Assembly: GCA_024682655.1 (NCBI GenBank)
Contig: JAIKYZ010000008.1
Location: forward strand, 1 to 64,000
DNA: 64,000 nucleotides
Source: Treponema sp.
GTDB taxonomy: Bacteria > Spirochaetota > Spirochaetia > Treponematales > Treponemataceae
Direction of reading: 5' to 3'
This document shows, piece after piece, positions 51,231 to 59,815 of the stretch (position 1 is its first letter; every line of letters starts with the position of its first letter). The translations under genes and the position numbers were made by a program. The notes beneath the pieces were generated by a model that saw only the letters and a program-made list of their open reading frames with translations, was not told the origin of the DNA and did not search any database.

Positions 51231-52883
51231 ATGAGATATTTTAGATTTTATACAATTGTATTTTTTGCATTATTTTTAGTTTCCTGTTCTTCATCTTCAA
51301 TAAAAAATCAAACCCAGCCATTTCCGGGGATTGAAACACTTCCCACAGAAGTAATTGAACTTGAAAAAGGAAAAATTCAAGGAATTCAGCTTACAGATAA
51401 ATCTCTTGAATTATTTGCCGGTATTCCCTTTGCAAAAGCACCTGTGGGAGATTTACGCTGGAAAGAACCTCAGGATTTAGAGGCCTGGGATGATATTTAT
51501 TATGCCGACCATTTTGCTCCTATGGCCATGCAAAATCAAACTCCTAAAATTATCAGAAAACTCATGAATGCTTATGTTCATTCAAAAGGAGACAGAACTG
51601 ATTTTGCACCTATGTCAGAAGATTGTCTTTATCTTAATATCTGGAGACCTAAGGGCTTAGATTCTACTTCAAAGCTGCCGGTTTTGGTTTATGTTCACGG
51701 TGGCAGCCTTTCAAGTGGTTCCAGCTGGTTTCAATCTTATGACGGCGCAAGTTTAGCTCAAAAAGACTTAATTTTTGTTACAATTTCCTATCGTTTGAAT
51801 ATTTTTGGATATTTTGCAAGTCAGGAATTAGCAGAGGAAAGTCCAAACGGAACTACAGGTAATTACGGCCTTTTGGATCAGATTAAGGCCCTTGAATGGG
51901 TTAATAAAAACATCAAAGAATTTGGTGGAGACCCAGAAAATATTACAATTGCCGGAGAATCTGCAGGTTCTTCTTCTGTAAACGCTTTATGTGCATCTCC
52001 TTTATCAAAGGGAATGTTTAAAAGAGCAATTGCAGAAAGTTCTTCTCTTGTAGTTCCTGTTCCAGCCCATACCTTCCGTTCAAGAGAACTTGCTCTTTCT
52101 ACTGGTCAAAAAATTATGGATGAACTTGGTGCTAAAAATCTTGCAGATATGAGAAATCTTTCGGCCCAGGAATTAATGAAAACTACTCATGTAAATAATT
52201 CTATGACAGTGGATCCTTATTCTATGCCTGAATACCCTTGGGAGATTTACCAGAAAGGTCTGAATCATGAAGAAGCCCTTTTGAATGGTTTTAATAAAAG
52301 AGAAGGCGATGCATTTATCGTTTTATCAAAAATCACTAAGAAAAATTACAGAGATTTAGTGGCAGATTCACCTTATGTAACAGATGTTGACGGCTTATGT
52401 TCTTTAGCAGAACCAGTAAAAAACAACAAAGAGGCTAAAAAATTCTACGGCAGGTTATTTTCTGCCATTTGTTTTACTTATCCTCACGACAGCTGGACTA
52501 AAGTTCTGGAAAGTCAGGGAAAACCCGTTTATGAATATTATTTTTCTAAGGAAAATAAAGGAATTGGTACTTATCACTCTGGCGAAATGATTTATGCCTA
52601 TGGAAATGTTCCAAAAACTAAGGCCTATAATCAAAGTGATTATGAATTAGAAGAAATAATGTCTGAATATTGGGCTAATTTTGCAAAATACGGAAATCCA
52701 AATGGACTTGGAGAATCAAATCTTCCTTTATGGCAAACTTCAAAAGAAAGTAATGGTTTGCTTTTAGAATTGGGAGAAGAGATTTATATGAGAGAAGATC
52801 CATTTAAAGAAATATATCAGTATCTGGATTTTGATATTGGTGCTGAAAATAGACCTGCAACTTTTGGTCGTAGTGAAGATTAG
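51231..52883 (+). CDS. carboxylesterase type B lipoprotein
   Basis: A 550-residue lipoprotein (lipobox LVSC). Alpha/beta hydrolase motifs of the type B family: oxyanion VYVHGGSLSSGS, nucleophile S244 in IAGESAGSSS, Glu in the C-terminal half, and catalytic His in TYHSGEMIYAYGN. Surface anchoring in a fibre-degrading organism suggests hydrolysis of acyl or aryl esters on plant polymers or lipids, but the substrate is not certain. A TAGAAT box ends 11 nt before the ATG, and no Shine-Dalgarno is visible. Confidence 0.88.
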   Translation: MRYFRFYTIVFFALFLVSCSSSSIKNQTQPFPGIETLPTEVIELEKGKIQGIQLTDKSLELFAGIPFAKAPVGDLRWKEPQDLEAWDDIYYADHFAPMAMQNQTPKIIRKLMNAYVHSKGDRTDFAPMSEDCLYLNIWRPKGLDSTSKLPVLVYVHGGSLSSGSSWFQSYDGASLAQKDLIFVTISYRLNIFGYFASQELAEESPNGTTGNYGLLDQIKALEWVNKNIKEFGGDPENITIAGESAGSSSVNALCASPLSKGMFKRAIAESSSLVVPVPAHTFRSRELALSTGQKIMDELGAKNLADMRNLSAQELMKTTHVNNSMTVDPYSMPEYPWEIYQKGLNHEEALLNGFNKREGDAFIVLSKITKKNYRDLVADSPYVTDVDGLCSLAEPVKNNKEAKKFYGRLFSAICFTYPHDSWTKVLESQGKPVYEYYFSKENKGIGTYHSGEMIYAYGNVPKTKAYNQSDYELEEIMSEYWANFAKYGNPNGLGESNLPLWQTSKESNGLLLELGEEIYMREDPFKEIYQYLDFDIGAENRPATFGRSED

Positions 52884-52953
52884 AATATTTACAGTACAAT
52901 TACCTGATATTTTTGTTATATTTTTACAAAATTGTTGGAATTAAAATCACATT

Positions 52954-53985
52954 ATGAGTTATTTAGATGATTTACCAGAAAAAACAAGTCTCCAGGTTTT
53001 TGATGAAGATTCTCTAATTTTTTCGAGTAAGGGAAAATGGCTTTATCCCTTATTTGAATTAGAGGAATTCTTAAAAACTTATTCTGGTAAAAATCTATCT
53101 TCTCATGATACTGCTATTGGTAAGGCCGCCGCTTTTCTTTCAATCAGGCTGGGAATAAAAAAAATCAACGCAGAACTAATCAGTCAAAACGCCCTGAATT
53201 ATATTAATTACTTAAATAAAAATCTGCCAGAAGAAGAAAAAATCCAGGTAAATTATAAAAATCTGGTTGATAAATTGATGTGTGCAACAGAAAATCAACT
53301 TGAAGATTTATATGACGGTGATTTAATTTATTCAATTTTAAGGCAGAGGGCTAAACTGGTTCAGGGGATTTCGGTAAAAGTCGAAAATCTTACTTATTCC
53401 TTTGGTTCAATAAATAATCTTTCTTTTGAATTAAAAGCGGGGGCCCATCTTATGATTTTGGGCGAAAATGGGGCTGGTAAAACAACTTTGTTAAGACTTC
53501 TGGCAGGAATTTATAAACCTCTTTCAGGTCGTATTTTATTAGACGACAAAAATCCTGCTGATTTAGATAAATTTACAATTGGTTATATTCCCCAGGCCTC
53601 AGATAATAGTAATTTTAGTCTTTCTGTTGAAGAAGTAATTGGACTTGGAATTGACAAAAAGGTTAAAGATAAAAAATCCCTGATAGAAAAATGTCTGATA
53701 AGGACTTCCAGTCAAAAATTGGCGGGCAGGGCTTTTAACAGTTTGAGTGGGGGAGAAAAACAAAAAATATCTCTTGCCCGCTGTCTTGCTCAAAATGCAA
53801 AATTACTTCTTTTGGATGAGCCAACTTCTGCCTTGGATAACGAAAATAAGAAAATGGTAACGGATATTTTACGTTCTCTTACAATTTCTGAAATTCCAAC
53901 AATAATTGTAGTAACTCACGATAAGGAACTGGCTAATCTTCCGGGTTGGGATAAATTAATTTTGGGGGAAGAAAATGTGGACTAA
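52954..53985 (+). CDS. metal ABC transporter ATPase with fused N-terminal DUF1893 domain
   Basis: A 343-residue protein. Residues about 10-100 match DUF1893 (SLIFSSKGKWLYPLFELEEF, DTAIGKAAAFLSIRLGIK, NAELISQNALNYI). The ABC ATPase starts near residue 138: Walker A GENGAGKT (170-177), IPQAS Q-loop, LSGGEKQKISLARCL signature, Walker B LLLLDEPTSALD and the VTHD switch His. It energises the ABC-3-type permease encoded next, which overlaps by 11 bp. A TAAAAT box ends 6 nt before the ATG, suggesting a leaderless message. The DUF1893 fusion to a metal-type ATPase is unusual. Confidence 0.88.
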   Translation: MSYLDDLPEKTSLQVFDEDSLIFSSKGKWLYPLFELEEFLKTYSGKNLSSHDTAIGKAAAFLSIRLGIKKINAELISQNALNYINYLNKNLPEEEKIQVNYKNLVDKLMCATENQLEDLYDGDLIYSILRQRAKLVQGISVKVENLTYSFGSINNLSFELKAGAHLMILGENGAGKTTLLRLLAGIYKPLSGRILLDDKNPADLDKFTIGYIPQASDNSNFSLSVEEVIGLGIDKKVKDKKSLIEKCLIRTSSQKLAGRAFNSLSGGEKQKISLARCLAQNAKLLLLDEPTSALDNENKKMVTDILRSLTISEIPTIIVVTHDKELANLPGWDKLILGEENVD

Positions 53986-54802
53986 TTTAAGTTTAATATT
54001 TACCCTGGCTCCAATCACCCGTGGATTTTTTGCCATGATTATTTCCGGAGCCTTTTTTCCTCTCTGCGGATTGATGGTTCTTCGACTTGATTTAGTTCCC
54101 CTGCGTTATATGCTAATGCACGGGGTAATTCTTGGTGGAGCCCTGTCTTTAGCCTTAAATCTGCCCCTTTTCCCGGTGACAATAACTATTAATCTGCTTT
54201 TGATTTTTATTATGATGTTTTTTAACAAAACCCAAAGCTTTGGCTTTTCTGGTGCAAGTGCAGCCGCAATGGTTTTAAGCATGGCATTGGCTTCAATTCT
54301 TATGCAAGTTGCTGATGTTCCCGCAAAAGATACTTTAAATCTTATGTGGGGAAGTCCATTTGCCTTAACTAATTCAGATTTAATAATTTTACTGGCAATT
54401 TCCTTTCTTTTGATTTCCTATATTTTCTTTAATTTTAAAAATATTCTGGCCTTATTCTTTAATAAAGATGTTGCCCAGGCCATGGGAATAAAAGTCCGCT
54501 TGAATTATACCTTTATGATTTTGATTATTGCTCTTCTTGTAGCCCTTGCAATGAAACTTCTGGGAGCCTTTTTAATTGACTCTTTGTTAATACTTCCAGT
54601 CCTAAATGCCAATCTATTTTGCGGAAAAAAATCCTCTGGAATTAAAAAACTTTTTATTACAAGTTCAATTTTTGGTCTTATAAATTCGCTTTTAGGCTAC
54701 AGCCTGGCTGTAATGATAAACTGGCCACCCGCAGCTACAATTTCACTTTTAGCAGTAATAATTTATATAATTTTATCTTTTGGAAAAAGGAGATCTAAAT
54801 GA
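53975..54802 (+). CDS. ABC-3-family metal permease (ZnuB/TroC-like)
   Basis: A 275-residue membrane protein with about eight helices and the ABC-3 pattern: GAFFPLCGLMVLRLDLVPLRYMLMHGVILG, LNLMWGSPFALTNSDL, and KLLGAFLIDSLLILPVLNA near the C-terminus. It forms the channel for zinc, manganese or iron import. It overlaps the ATPase gene by 11 bp, and its stop overlaps the ATG of the binding lipoprotein gene (ATGA). Confidence 0.85.
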   Translation: MWTNLSLIFTLAPITRGFFAMIISGAFFPLCGLMVLRLDLVPLRYMLMHGVILGGALSLALNLPLFPVTITINLLLIFIMMFFNKTQSFGFSGASAAAMVLSMALASILMQVADVPAKDTLNLMWGSPFALTNSDLIILLAISFLLISYIFFNFKNILALFFNKDVAQAMGIKVRLNYTFMILIIALLVALAMKLLGAFLIDSLLILPVLNANLFCGKKSSGIKKLFITSSIFGLINSLLGYSLAVMINWPPAATISLLAVIIYIILSFGKRRSK

Positions 54803-55551
54803 AAAAAATTACTTTACTTTTAATTATTCTTATACTTTTAAGCAGCTTAATTTCCTGCAATAAAAAGAAAGAATCAGACAATTCTTCCCAAAAGTATATT
54901 GCCTCTACAAGCTGGACAGCCGCTTTTGCAGATTTAGCTGGCCTTGATAAGGTTGACGCCATTGCCCCCGCATCCTTACGTCACCCGCCAGAGTACGAAG
55001 TAACACTTTCGGATATTGAGATAATAAAAAACTCAGAATATTTTATTTTTGCAGGTTTTGAAAGAATGATGCAGACTCTGGGAACTGCTATTGATGGTGT
55101 AAATATGGTAAAAATCACCTGTGATAATTCTATTCAAACTGTAAAAAAATCTGCTTTTCAAATTGCAGAAGTTACAGGAACTCAAGAAGAATGTCAGAAA
55201 AGAGTAGAAGAATATATTTCTACAATTTTAGAGGGTAAGAAAAAACTTGAAGAAATGGGACTTGCCGGAGCAAAAGTTTACTGTAATAAAAATCAGATTT
55301 ATCTTGCCAGGGATTTAGGTCTTGAAGTTGTAGAAATCTTTGGACCGGGCCCTGTTACAAGTCAGCAGATTTTAACAGCAAAAGAAGGGGATTTTGATTT
55401 TATAATTGATAATGTTCATAATCCAGTTGCAGGTCCATTGACCGAAGTTTCAAGTGCAAAATATATTATCTGGAGAAATTTCCCGGAAGTGATTGAAAGA
55501 AATGCACTTAAGAATGTTGTTGCTAAAAATATTGCAGAAATTACAGAATAA
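54799..55551 (+). CDS. metal-binding lipoprotein of the ABC-3 system (ZnuA/TroA-like)
   Basis: A 250-residue lipoprotein (lipobox LISC, Cys20). It keeps the fold pattern of cluster A-I binding proteins (ASTSWTAAFADLAG, LRHPPEYEVTLSDIEIIKNS, FAGFERMMQTL). Usual members have three His and one Asp or Glu as ligands, often with a His-rich loop; here only one clear family His (LRHPPE) is seen, plus NVHNP near the end. Metal choice is therefore uncertain, and a chelate or reduced ligand set is possible. The three-gene operon ends here. Confidence 0.75.
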   Translation: MKKITLLLIILILLSSLISCNKKKESDNSSQKYIASTSWTAAFADLAGLDKVDAIAPASLRHPPEYEVTLSDIEIIKNSEYFIFAGFERMMQTLGTAIDGVNMVKITCDNSIQTVKKSAFQIAEVTGTQEECQKRVEEYISTILEGKKKLEEMGLAGAKVYCNKNQIYLARDLGLEVVEIFGPGPVTSQQILTAKEGDFDFIIDNVHNPVAGPLTEVSSAKYIIWRNFPEVIERNALKNVVAKNIAEITE

Positions 55552-55552
55552 A

Positions 55553-56938
55553 TTATAAATAAGGGAGTTGAATGATAAATTCAGCTCCTTTTTTATCGCG
55601 GCGATTTTCTGCTTTAATTTTTCCGCCCAGGGCTTTTACGATTGTAGAGGAAATTGCAAGCCCAAGACCAGAACTTCCCTGACTGCGTTTATGAGCCTTA
55701 TCTCCCTTGTAAAAACGTTCAAAAATATGAGGTAAAACCTCTTCTTCAAAACCAGGTCCGTTATCTTTTTCAATTATAAATACCTGGTCATCTTTTATAA
55801 AAGAATCTAATTCAATTAGGCATTCTTTATTTTCTGAACTTTCAGCCTTATTTTTCCAGAATTTTATACTGTTAGAGATTAAAGCCGTTAAAACCTGGTG
55901 GAGTAATTCAATATCGCACTTAAAATTAATGTTGATAGAAGGGGAAAATATTATCTGTAAATCAGGATTTATTGGGCAGAATTCCTTTTTTAATCTGTCA
56001 AAAAGACTGGAAATACTGCAATTTTCATAAAATATTTCTTCTTTTCCATTTTCCAATTTTGAAATTTGCAGAAGATTTGTAATTATTGCGCTCATAGAAT
56101 TTGCTTCTGTGATTATTAAATCAAGAGATTCTTCTAATTGATTTGGGTCCTTTTTTCCCCAGCGCTTTAATAATCCTGCCTGTCCCAGAATTCCTGCAAT
56201 TGGAGTTTTTAATTCGTGGGAAACATCACTTGTAAAATTTCTTTCCCTTTCAAAATCTTTGCGTAAACTTTCAAAGAGGGAATTAAAAGTCTGGGCCAGT
56301 TGATCTAATTCATCATTACGTTTACTTATTGGCAGCAGATTTTCAAGATTTGTACTGCTCATTTGACGGGCACTTTCTGTAATTTCTTTTACGGGTTTCA
56401 TAGTTCTTTTTGTGATAAATAATGAAACCAAAAAGGAAATGATTAAAATAGGCAGGGCAAAAATCAAGGCAATTTTGGGAATTTCTCTTACCATTTCGGC
56501 CGCTGCATCCCGGTCCATATCCACCGAGGTTTGCACAATCCACACTTCATTATTTTTACCTTTAAGTTCGCAGCTGCTGTATAAAATAGTTAAATCTCCA
56601 TCCGCATAATAATCTGCCTGATGATAACGTTTTACCGTTCCTTCTGTTAATGGAAGTTTTGGTAAAAAGGGGTCGTTAGTGTGAATAATCTGTCCCGTTT
56701 TAGAATCATAAACAAGATAAGTTAAAAAATATGGTAATCCTAAAAGTTCTGGAGTGCTTTCCTGTGTGATATTTGAACAGACTAAAGCAGTCAGCCCCAT
56801 AAGAGTATTTTTCATTCTGTTGTTAATTGAAAATCTTAAGACAAATACAAAACCAGAAGATAAAAGTAAGACAATCAGAGCTACAATCAGCATAAATCTT
56901 ATGGAAAGTCTTAAAGAAAGGCTGTTTTTTATCTTCAT
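55553..56938 (-). CDS. two-component sensor histidine kinase
   Basis: A 461-residue protein with two membrane helices (about 13-33 and 158-178), a short periplasmic sensor (about 34-155), HAMP (about 180-230), HisKA with the phosphorylatable His in FTSDVSHELKTPI and a HATPase domain (NSIKFW, EKDNGPGFEEE, SSGLGLAI). It converges on the metal-binding lipoprotein with almost no gap. It follows its regulator by 1 bp in the operon 57593-56940-55553. Confidence 0.92.
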   Translation of the reverse strand: MKIKNSLSLRLSIRFMLIVALIVLLLSSGFVFVLRFSINNRMKNTLMGLTALVCSNITQESTPELLGLPYFLTYLVYDSKTGQIIHTNDPFLPKLPLTEGTVKRYHQADYYADGDLTILYSSCELKGKNNEVWIVQTSVDMDRDAAAEMVREIPKIALIFALPILIISFLVSLFITKRTMKPVKEITESARQMSSTNLENLLPISKRNDELDQLAQTFNSLFESLRKDFERERNFTSDVSHELKTPIAGILGQAGLLKRWGKKDPNQLEESLDLIITEANSMSAIITNLLQISKLENGKEEIFYENCSISSLFDRLKKEFCPINPDLQIIFSPSININFKCDIELLHQVLTALISNSIKFWKNKAESSENKECLIELDSFIKDDQVFIIEKDNGPGFEEEVLPHIFERFYKGDKAHKRSQGSSGLGLAISSTIVKALGGKIKAENRRDKKGAEFIIQLPYL

Positions 56939-56939
56939 A

Positions 56940-57608
56940 TTACACCATCATATATCCAATGCCACGAATAGTTCTTATGTATTCACTCTTGGCCACTTGA
57001 TCAATTTTTGATCTAAGGTAATTTACATAAACATCAACAGTATTTTCTTCTATGAAATAATCTTTACCCCAAACTTTATCTATGATTTGATTACGGCTGA
57101 GGGCAACATTTACGTTTTCCATAAAATACTTAAGCATTAAAAATTCAAGTTTAGAAAGATTGATGCTATTTCCCTGAATATTAGCGCTCATACTCTGGGT
57201 ATTTAATTCAAGGTCTCGATTTTTAAGCAGGGTTTCATTTGAAACAGACTTAAAGCGGCGCAAAACAGCAGAAATTCTTGCAAGTAATTCTTCAATCGCA
57301 AAAGGTTTTGAAATATAATCATCTGCCCCGGTGTTTAAGCCATTTACCTTGTCGTAAGTTTCCCCCTTGGCAGTAACTAAAATTACCGGGGTAGAGGAAG
57401 CTTTTCGGATTCTTCTAAGAACTTCAATTCCATTTAATTCAGGAAGCATTATATCAAGCAAAACTAAATCAGGTTTTTCCTCTTCAAATACTTCAAGGGC
57501 CTGACGTCCATCTTTTGCGACAAGGCAATTATAACCTTCGTGTTTTAATTCCAGTTCTTCAAAATTTAAGACAGTTTCGTCGTCTTCTACAATTAAGATT
57601 TTTTCCAT
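56940..57608 (-). CDS. OmpR-family response regulator
   Basis: A 222-residue protein. The receiver has IVEDDE, phosphoacceptor Asp in LLDIMLPELNG, VTAKGET and ISKPFA (Lys). The winged-helix output domain has LSKLEFLMLKYFMEN, and NTVDVYVNYLRSKID and IRTIRGIGYMM near the end. It is the partner of the kinase encoded 1 bp downstream. Its ATG lies within the 3' end of the secreted-protein gene (16-bp overlap). Confidence 0.93.
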   Translation of the reverse strand: MEKILIVEDDETVLNFEELELKHEGYNCLVAKDGRQALEVFEEEKPDLVLLDIMLPELNGIEVLRRIRKASSTPVILVTAKGETYDKVNGLNTGADDYISKPFAIEELLARISAVLRRFKSVSNETLLKNRDLELNTQSMSANIQGNSINLSKLEFLMLKYFMENVNVALSRNQIIDKVWGKDYFIEENTVDVYVNYLRSKIDQVAKSEYIRTIRGIGYMMV

Positions 57609-58255
57609 ATTTTTTCTCTCCAGGAATATAAATATTGTGCATTACTACTTACTTTTTCAAGTTTTAAGGCTTGAATCTCCAGTCCCTGCCAGGACTTAAT
57701 ATTTTGAATAATCAGATTAAAATTTTCTTCTTCATTAGTGATAATAAATCTAATTCCCCGGGAATTTTTCATAAATTGATAGGTGAAAGGGTAGTTTGTA
57801 TTAATTTTTGGACAGGGGGGAATTTTTTCCTCTTCCTGGGGTAATTTTTTATTGGGATATTTAAGGGGAGGTCTTCTAGGTGGGGGCATCCTTTTTTCTT
57901 TTTGATTTTCAGACATTTCTTCCGGCTCAACCCAATCATTATTTTTATTATTTGAATCTTCAAGGGGGAGAATAAGAATTGAATCTGCTTTTATTGACAT
58001 AGGGTCTATTTCGGAGGTGAAAAATACATCCAGACAAGTTTGATTTTCTTCTATTTGGAGAATTTTTATTGCACAGATAAAAAAATCTTTTTCACTTTCC
58101 AGTTCTTTTAATCTTTTTCCGTGGTAAGAATAAATTCCATCTTCTGGTGGTGGCGGAAAAGCCCTTATATTTTGACTTTTCTGCTGGCTTTGTGCAAAAA
58201 GAGGAAGTCCTGATATAAATAAGCCTGAAAGCATAATTAAACTCTTTATATTCAT
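57593..58255 (-). CDS. secreted proline-rich protein leading the two-component operon
   Basis: A 220-residue exported protein (signal peptide to about residue 21, LPLFAQS). A central Pro/Lys/Glu-rich stretch (MPPPRRPPLKYPNKKLPQEE) separates two small beta-rich halves, and ends with RGIRFIITNEEENFNLIIQN. No family is recognised. Its 3' end overlaps the response regulator start, so it is co-translated with a two-component system and may be its periplasmic sensor accessory. Confidence 0.6.
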   Translation of the reverse strand: MNIKSLIMLSGLFISGLPLFAQSQQKSQNIRAFPPPPEDGIYSYHGKRLKELESEKDFFICAIKILQIEENQTCLDVFFTSEIDPMSIKADSILILPLEDSNNKNNDWVEPEEMSENQKEKRMPPPRRPPLKYPNKKLPQEEEKIPPCPKINTNYPFTYQFMKNSRGIRFIITNEEENFNLIIQNIKSWQGLEIQALKLEKVSSNAQYLYSWREKIWKKS

Positions 58256-58300
58256 GATTTAATAATAATCGAAAACGACCTTTATCTTAAGCCTTTTTTT

Positions 58301-58316
58301 ATTAGAGTTTTCTAAT
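58301..58316. promoter_or_regulatory. inverted repeat in the 147-bp divergent intergenic region
   Basis: ATTAGA-GTTT-TCTAAT lies between the secreted-protein/two-component operon (start 58255) and the divergent exported protein (58403). TTTTCTAA/TTTTCAAA motifs around it could be regulator sites. This is a weak call. Confidence 0.3.
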
Positions 58317-58402
58317 TTTCTATTAATATCTGTCTAAAGTTTTCAAAGCCCATTTTCTTTATTCTTTTGATTGTAAGATGATTTTTCTTACGAGGAGTAT
58401 TT

Positions 58403-58912
58403 ATGAAAGAAACAAAAAAATTTACTTTGGTTTTTGCAATCATTACTTTAATTGGAAGTAGTTTAGTTTTTGCAAGAAGCAATCCAAAAATTAACAAGGA
58501 CAATCAAAAAGATTCTGCCAAAAAAATGGAAATGAATGGAGAGGATGGAAATCTTCCTAAAATTGACTATATAGGAAAAGTAACTGCAATAGACACAGAG
58601 AATTCTTCTGTTACAATTGCAGATGCAGACGGAAATGAATTTACTGTAATAATCAGCCCATTTACTCACATCAAAAAGGCAGATATGGAAAAAGCTCCTG
58701 AAAATCCACCAAAAGATATGAAAGATGCCCCAGCTGATTTATCTTTACCAAAAGGACTTAAAAATCCTCCAAAAATGGATGGAGATTTGCCAGAAAATGA
58801 AGAATCTTTAGACATTTCTGCAATCAAAACTGGTGACTGGCTTATGATTTCAATTTATAAAACAGACACTAAGAATCTTCTTGCAAGTAGAATTATTCTT
58901 AAGAGCCTATAA
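58403..58912 (+). CDS. small exported protein, DUF5666-like OB fold
   Basis: A 169-residue protein with a signal peptide (to about residue 25, LVFARS). The mature part has YIGKVTAIDTENSSVTIADADGNEF-type sequence (about residues 55-80) and ISAIKTGDWLMISIYK near the end, the pattern of DUF5666/OB-fold proteins. A Pro/Asp/Met/Lys-rich insert (about 92-135) lies between. CGAGGAG precedes the ATG. It is divergent from a two-component operon that also begins with a Pro-rich exported protein, so it may be a target of that system. Confidence 0.6.
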   Translation: MKETKKFTLVFAIITLIGSSLVFARSNPKINKDNQKDSAKKMEMNGEDGNLPKIDYIGKVTAIDTENSSVTIADADGNEFTVIISPFTHIKKADMEKAPENPPKDMKDAPADLSLPKGLKNPPKMDGDLPENEESLDISAIKTGDWLMISIYKTDTKNLLASRIILKSL

Positions 58913-58940
58913 AAAATAGAAATATAAATTAGTTAAAAAA

Positions 58941-58975
58941 AAGGTCTGGAAACTATAAAGTTTTCAGACCTTTTT
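58941..58975. terminator. bidirectional terminator after the exported protein
   Basis: AAGGTCTGGAAAC (58941-58953) pairs with GTTTTCAGACCTT (58960-58972), one wobble, with A-run before and T-run after. It serves both this gene and the convergent ABC transporter. Confidence 0.9.
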
Positions 58976-58996
58976 CTATTTTACTTTGATTTATTC

Positions 58997-59815
58997 TTAT
59001 TGAAGAACCATCTGATCATTTGTCATACCGTGATTTTTAATTTCTTTAAATCTGGCGGCAAGATCATCCAGGGTAAGTTTTTGCTTTTCAGGCCCCTTAA
59101 TATCAAGAATAATTTCACCATCATCCATCATTAAAAGTCTGTTTCCGTAATCCAGGGCTTGCTGCATATTATGAGTTACCATCATTACGGTAAGATTATA
59201 TTCTTTTGCGAATTTTCTAGTTAATTTCATGACAATATCAGCATTTGTTGGGTCCAAAGCTGCGGTGTGTTCATCCAAAAGAAGAATTGCTGGTCTTGAA
59301 AGAACTGCCATTAAAAGAGTTAAAGCCTGACGCTGACCTCCGGAAAATTGTTCTACGTTATCGTGTAAACGGTTTTCCAGGCCCATATTCAACTGCTTGA
59401 GTTCAGCCTTAAAAGCTGCACGTTTTCTTTTATTCAAACTGATTTTTAAACCCTTCCAGCCTTTTTCGCAGCAGATTGTCATATTGTCTTCAAGGGACAT
59501 TTTTCCTGCAGTTCCTAAAAGAGGATTCTGGAAAATACGGCCAATGTAAGAAGCTCTTTTATATTCAGGGTCTTTTGTAATTTCCTTGCTTAAGATATTT
59601 CCTTTTTCATCTGGTAAATCAAGGAATATTTTTCCTTTGCTTGGAGTTAAAGTTCCAGAAATAACATTGTAAAGGGTAGATTTTCCGGCTCCGTTTGAAC
59701 CAATTACAGTTATAAAATCACCCTTATTAATTTCCAAATTTATATTTTTTAAAGCAATATTTTCGTCTGGAGTTCCCTGATTAAAGGTAATTCCAATGTT
59801 TTCCAGTCTAATCAT
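58997..59815 (-). CDS. ABC transporter ATPase of a TrpXYZ-type system
   Basis: A 272-residue ATPase: Walker A GSNGAGKS, Q-loop RIFQNPLLG, signature EQFSGGQRQALTLL, Walker B ILLLDEHTAALD and VTHN switch. The DEHTAALDP variant is typical of the COG1101 ATPases that work with ABC_sub_bind proteins. Its ATG lies inside the 3' end of the permease gene (8-bp overlap). Known systems of this type carry tryptophan or other aromatic or nucleoside-like substrates; the substrate here is not certain. Confidence 0.88.
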   Translation of the reverse strand: MIRLENIGITFNQGTPDENIALKNINLEINKGDFITVIGSNGAGKSTLYNVISGTLTPSKGKIFLDLPDEKGNILSKEITKDPEYKRASYIGRIFQNPLLGTAGKMSLEDNMTICCEKGWKGLKISLNKRKRAAFKAELKQLNMGLENRLHDNVEQFSGGQRQALTLLMAVLSRPAILLLDEHTAALDPTNADIVMKLTRKFAKEYNLTVMMVTHNMQQALDYGNRLLMMDDGEIILDIKGPEKQKLTLDDLAARFKEIKNHGMTNDQMVLQ

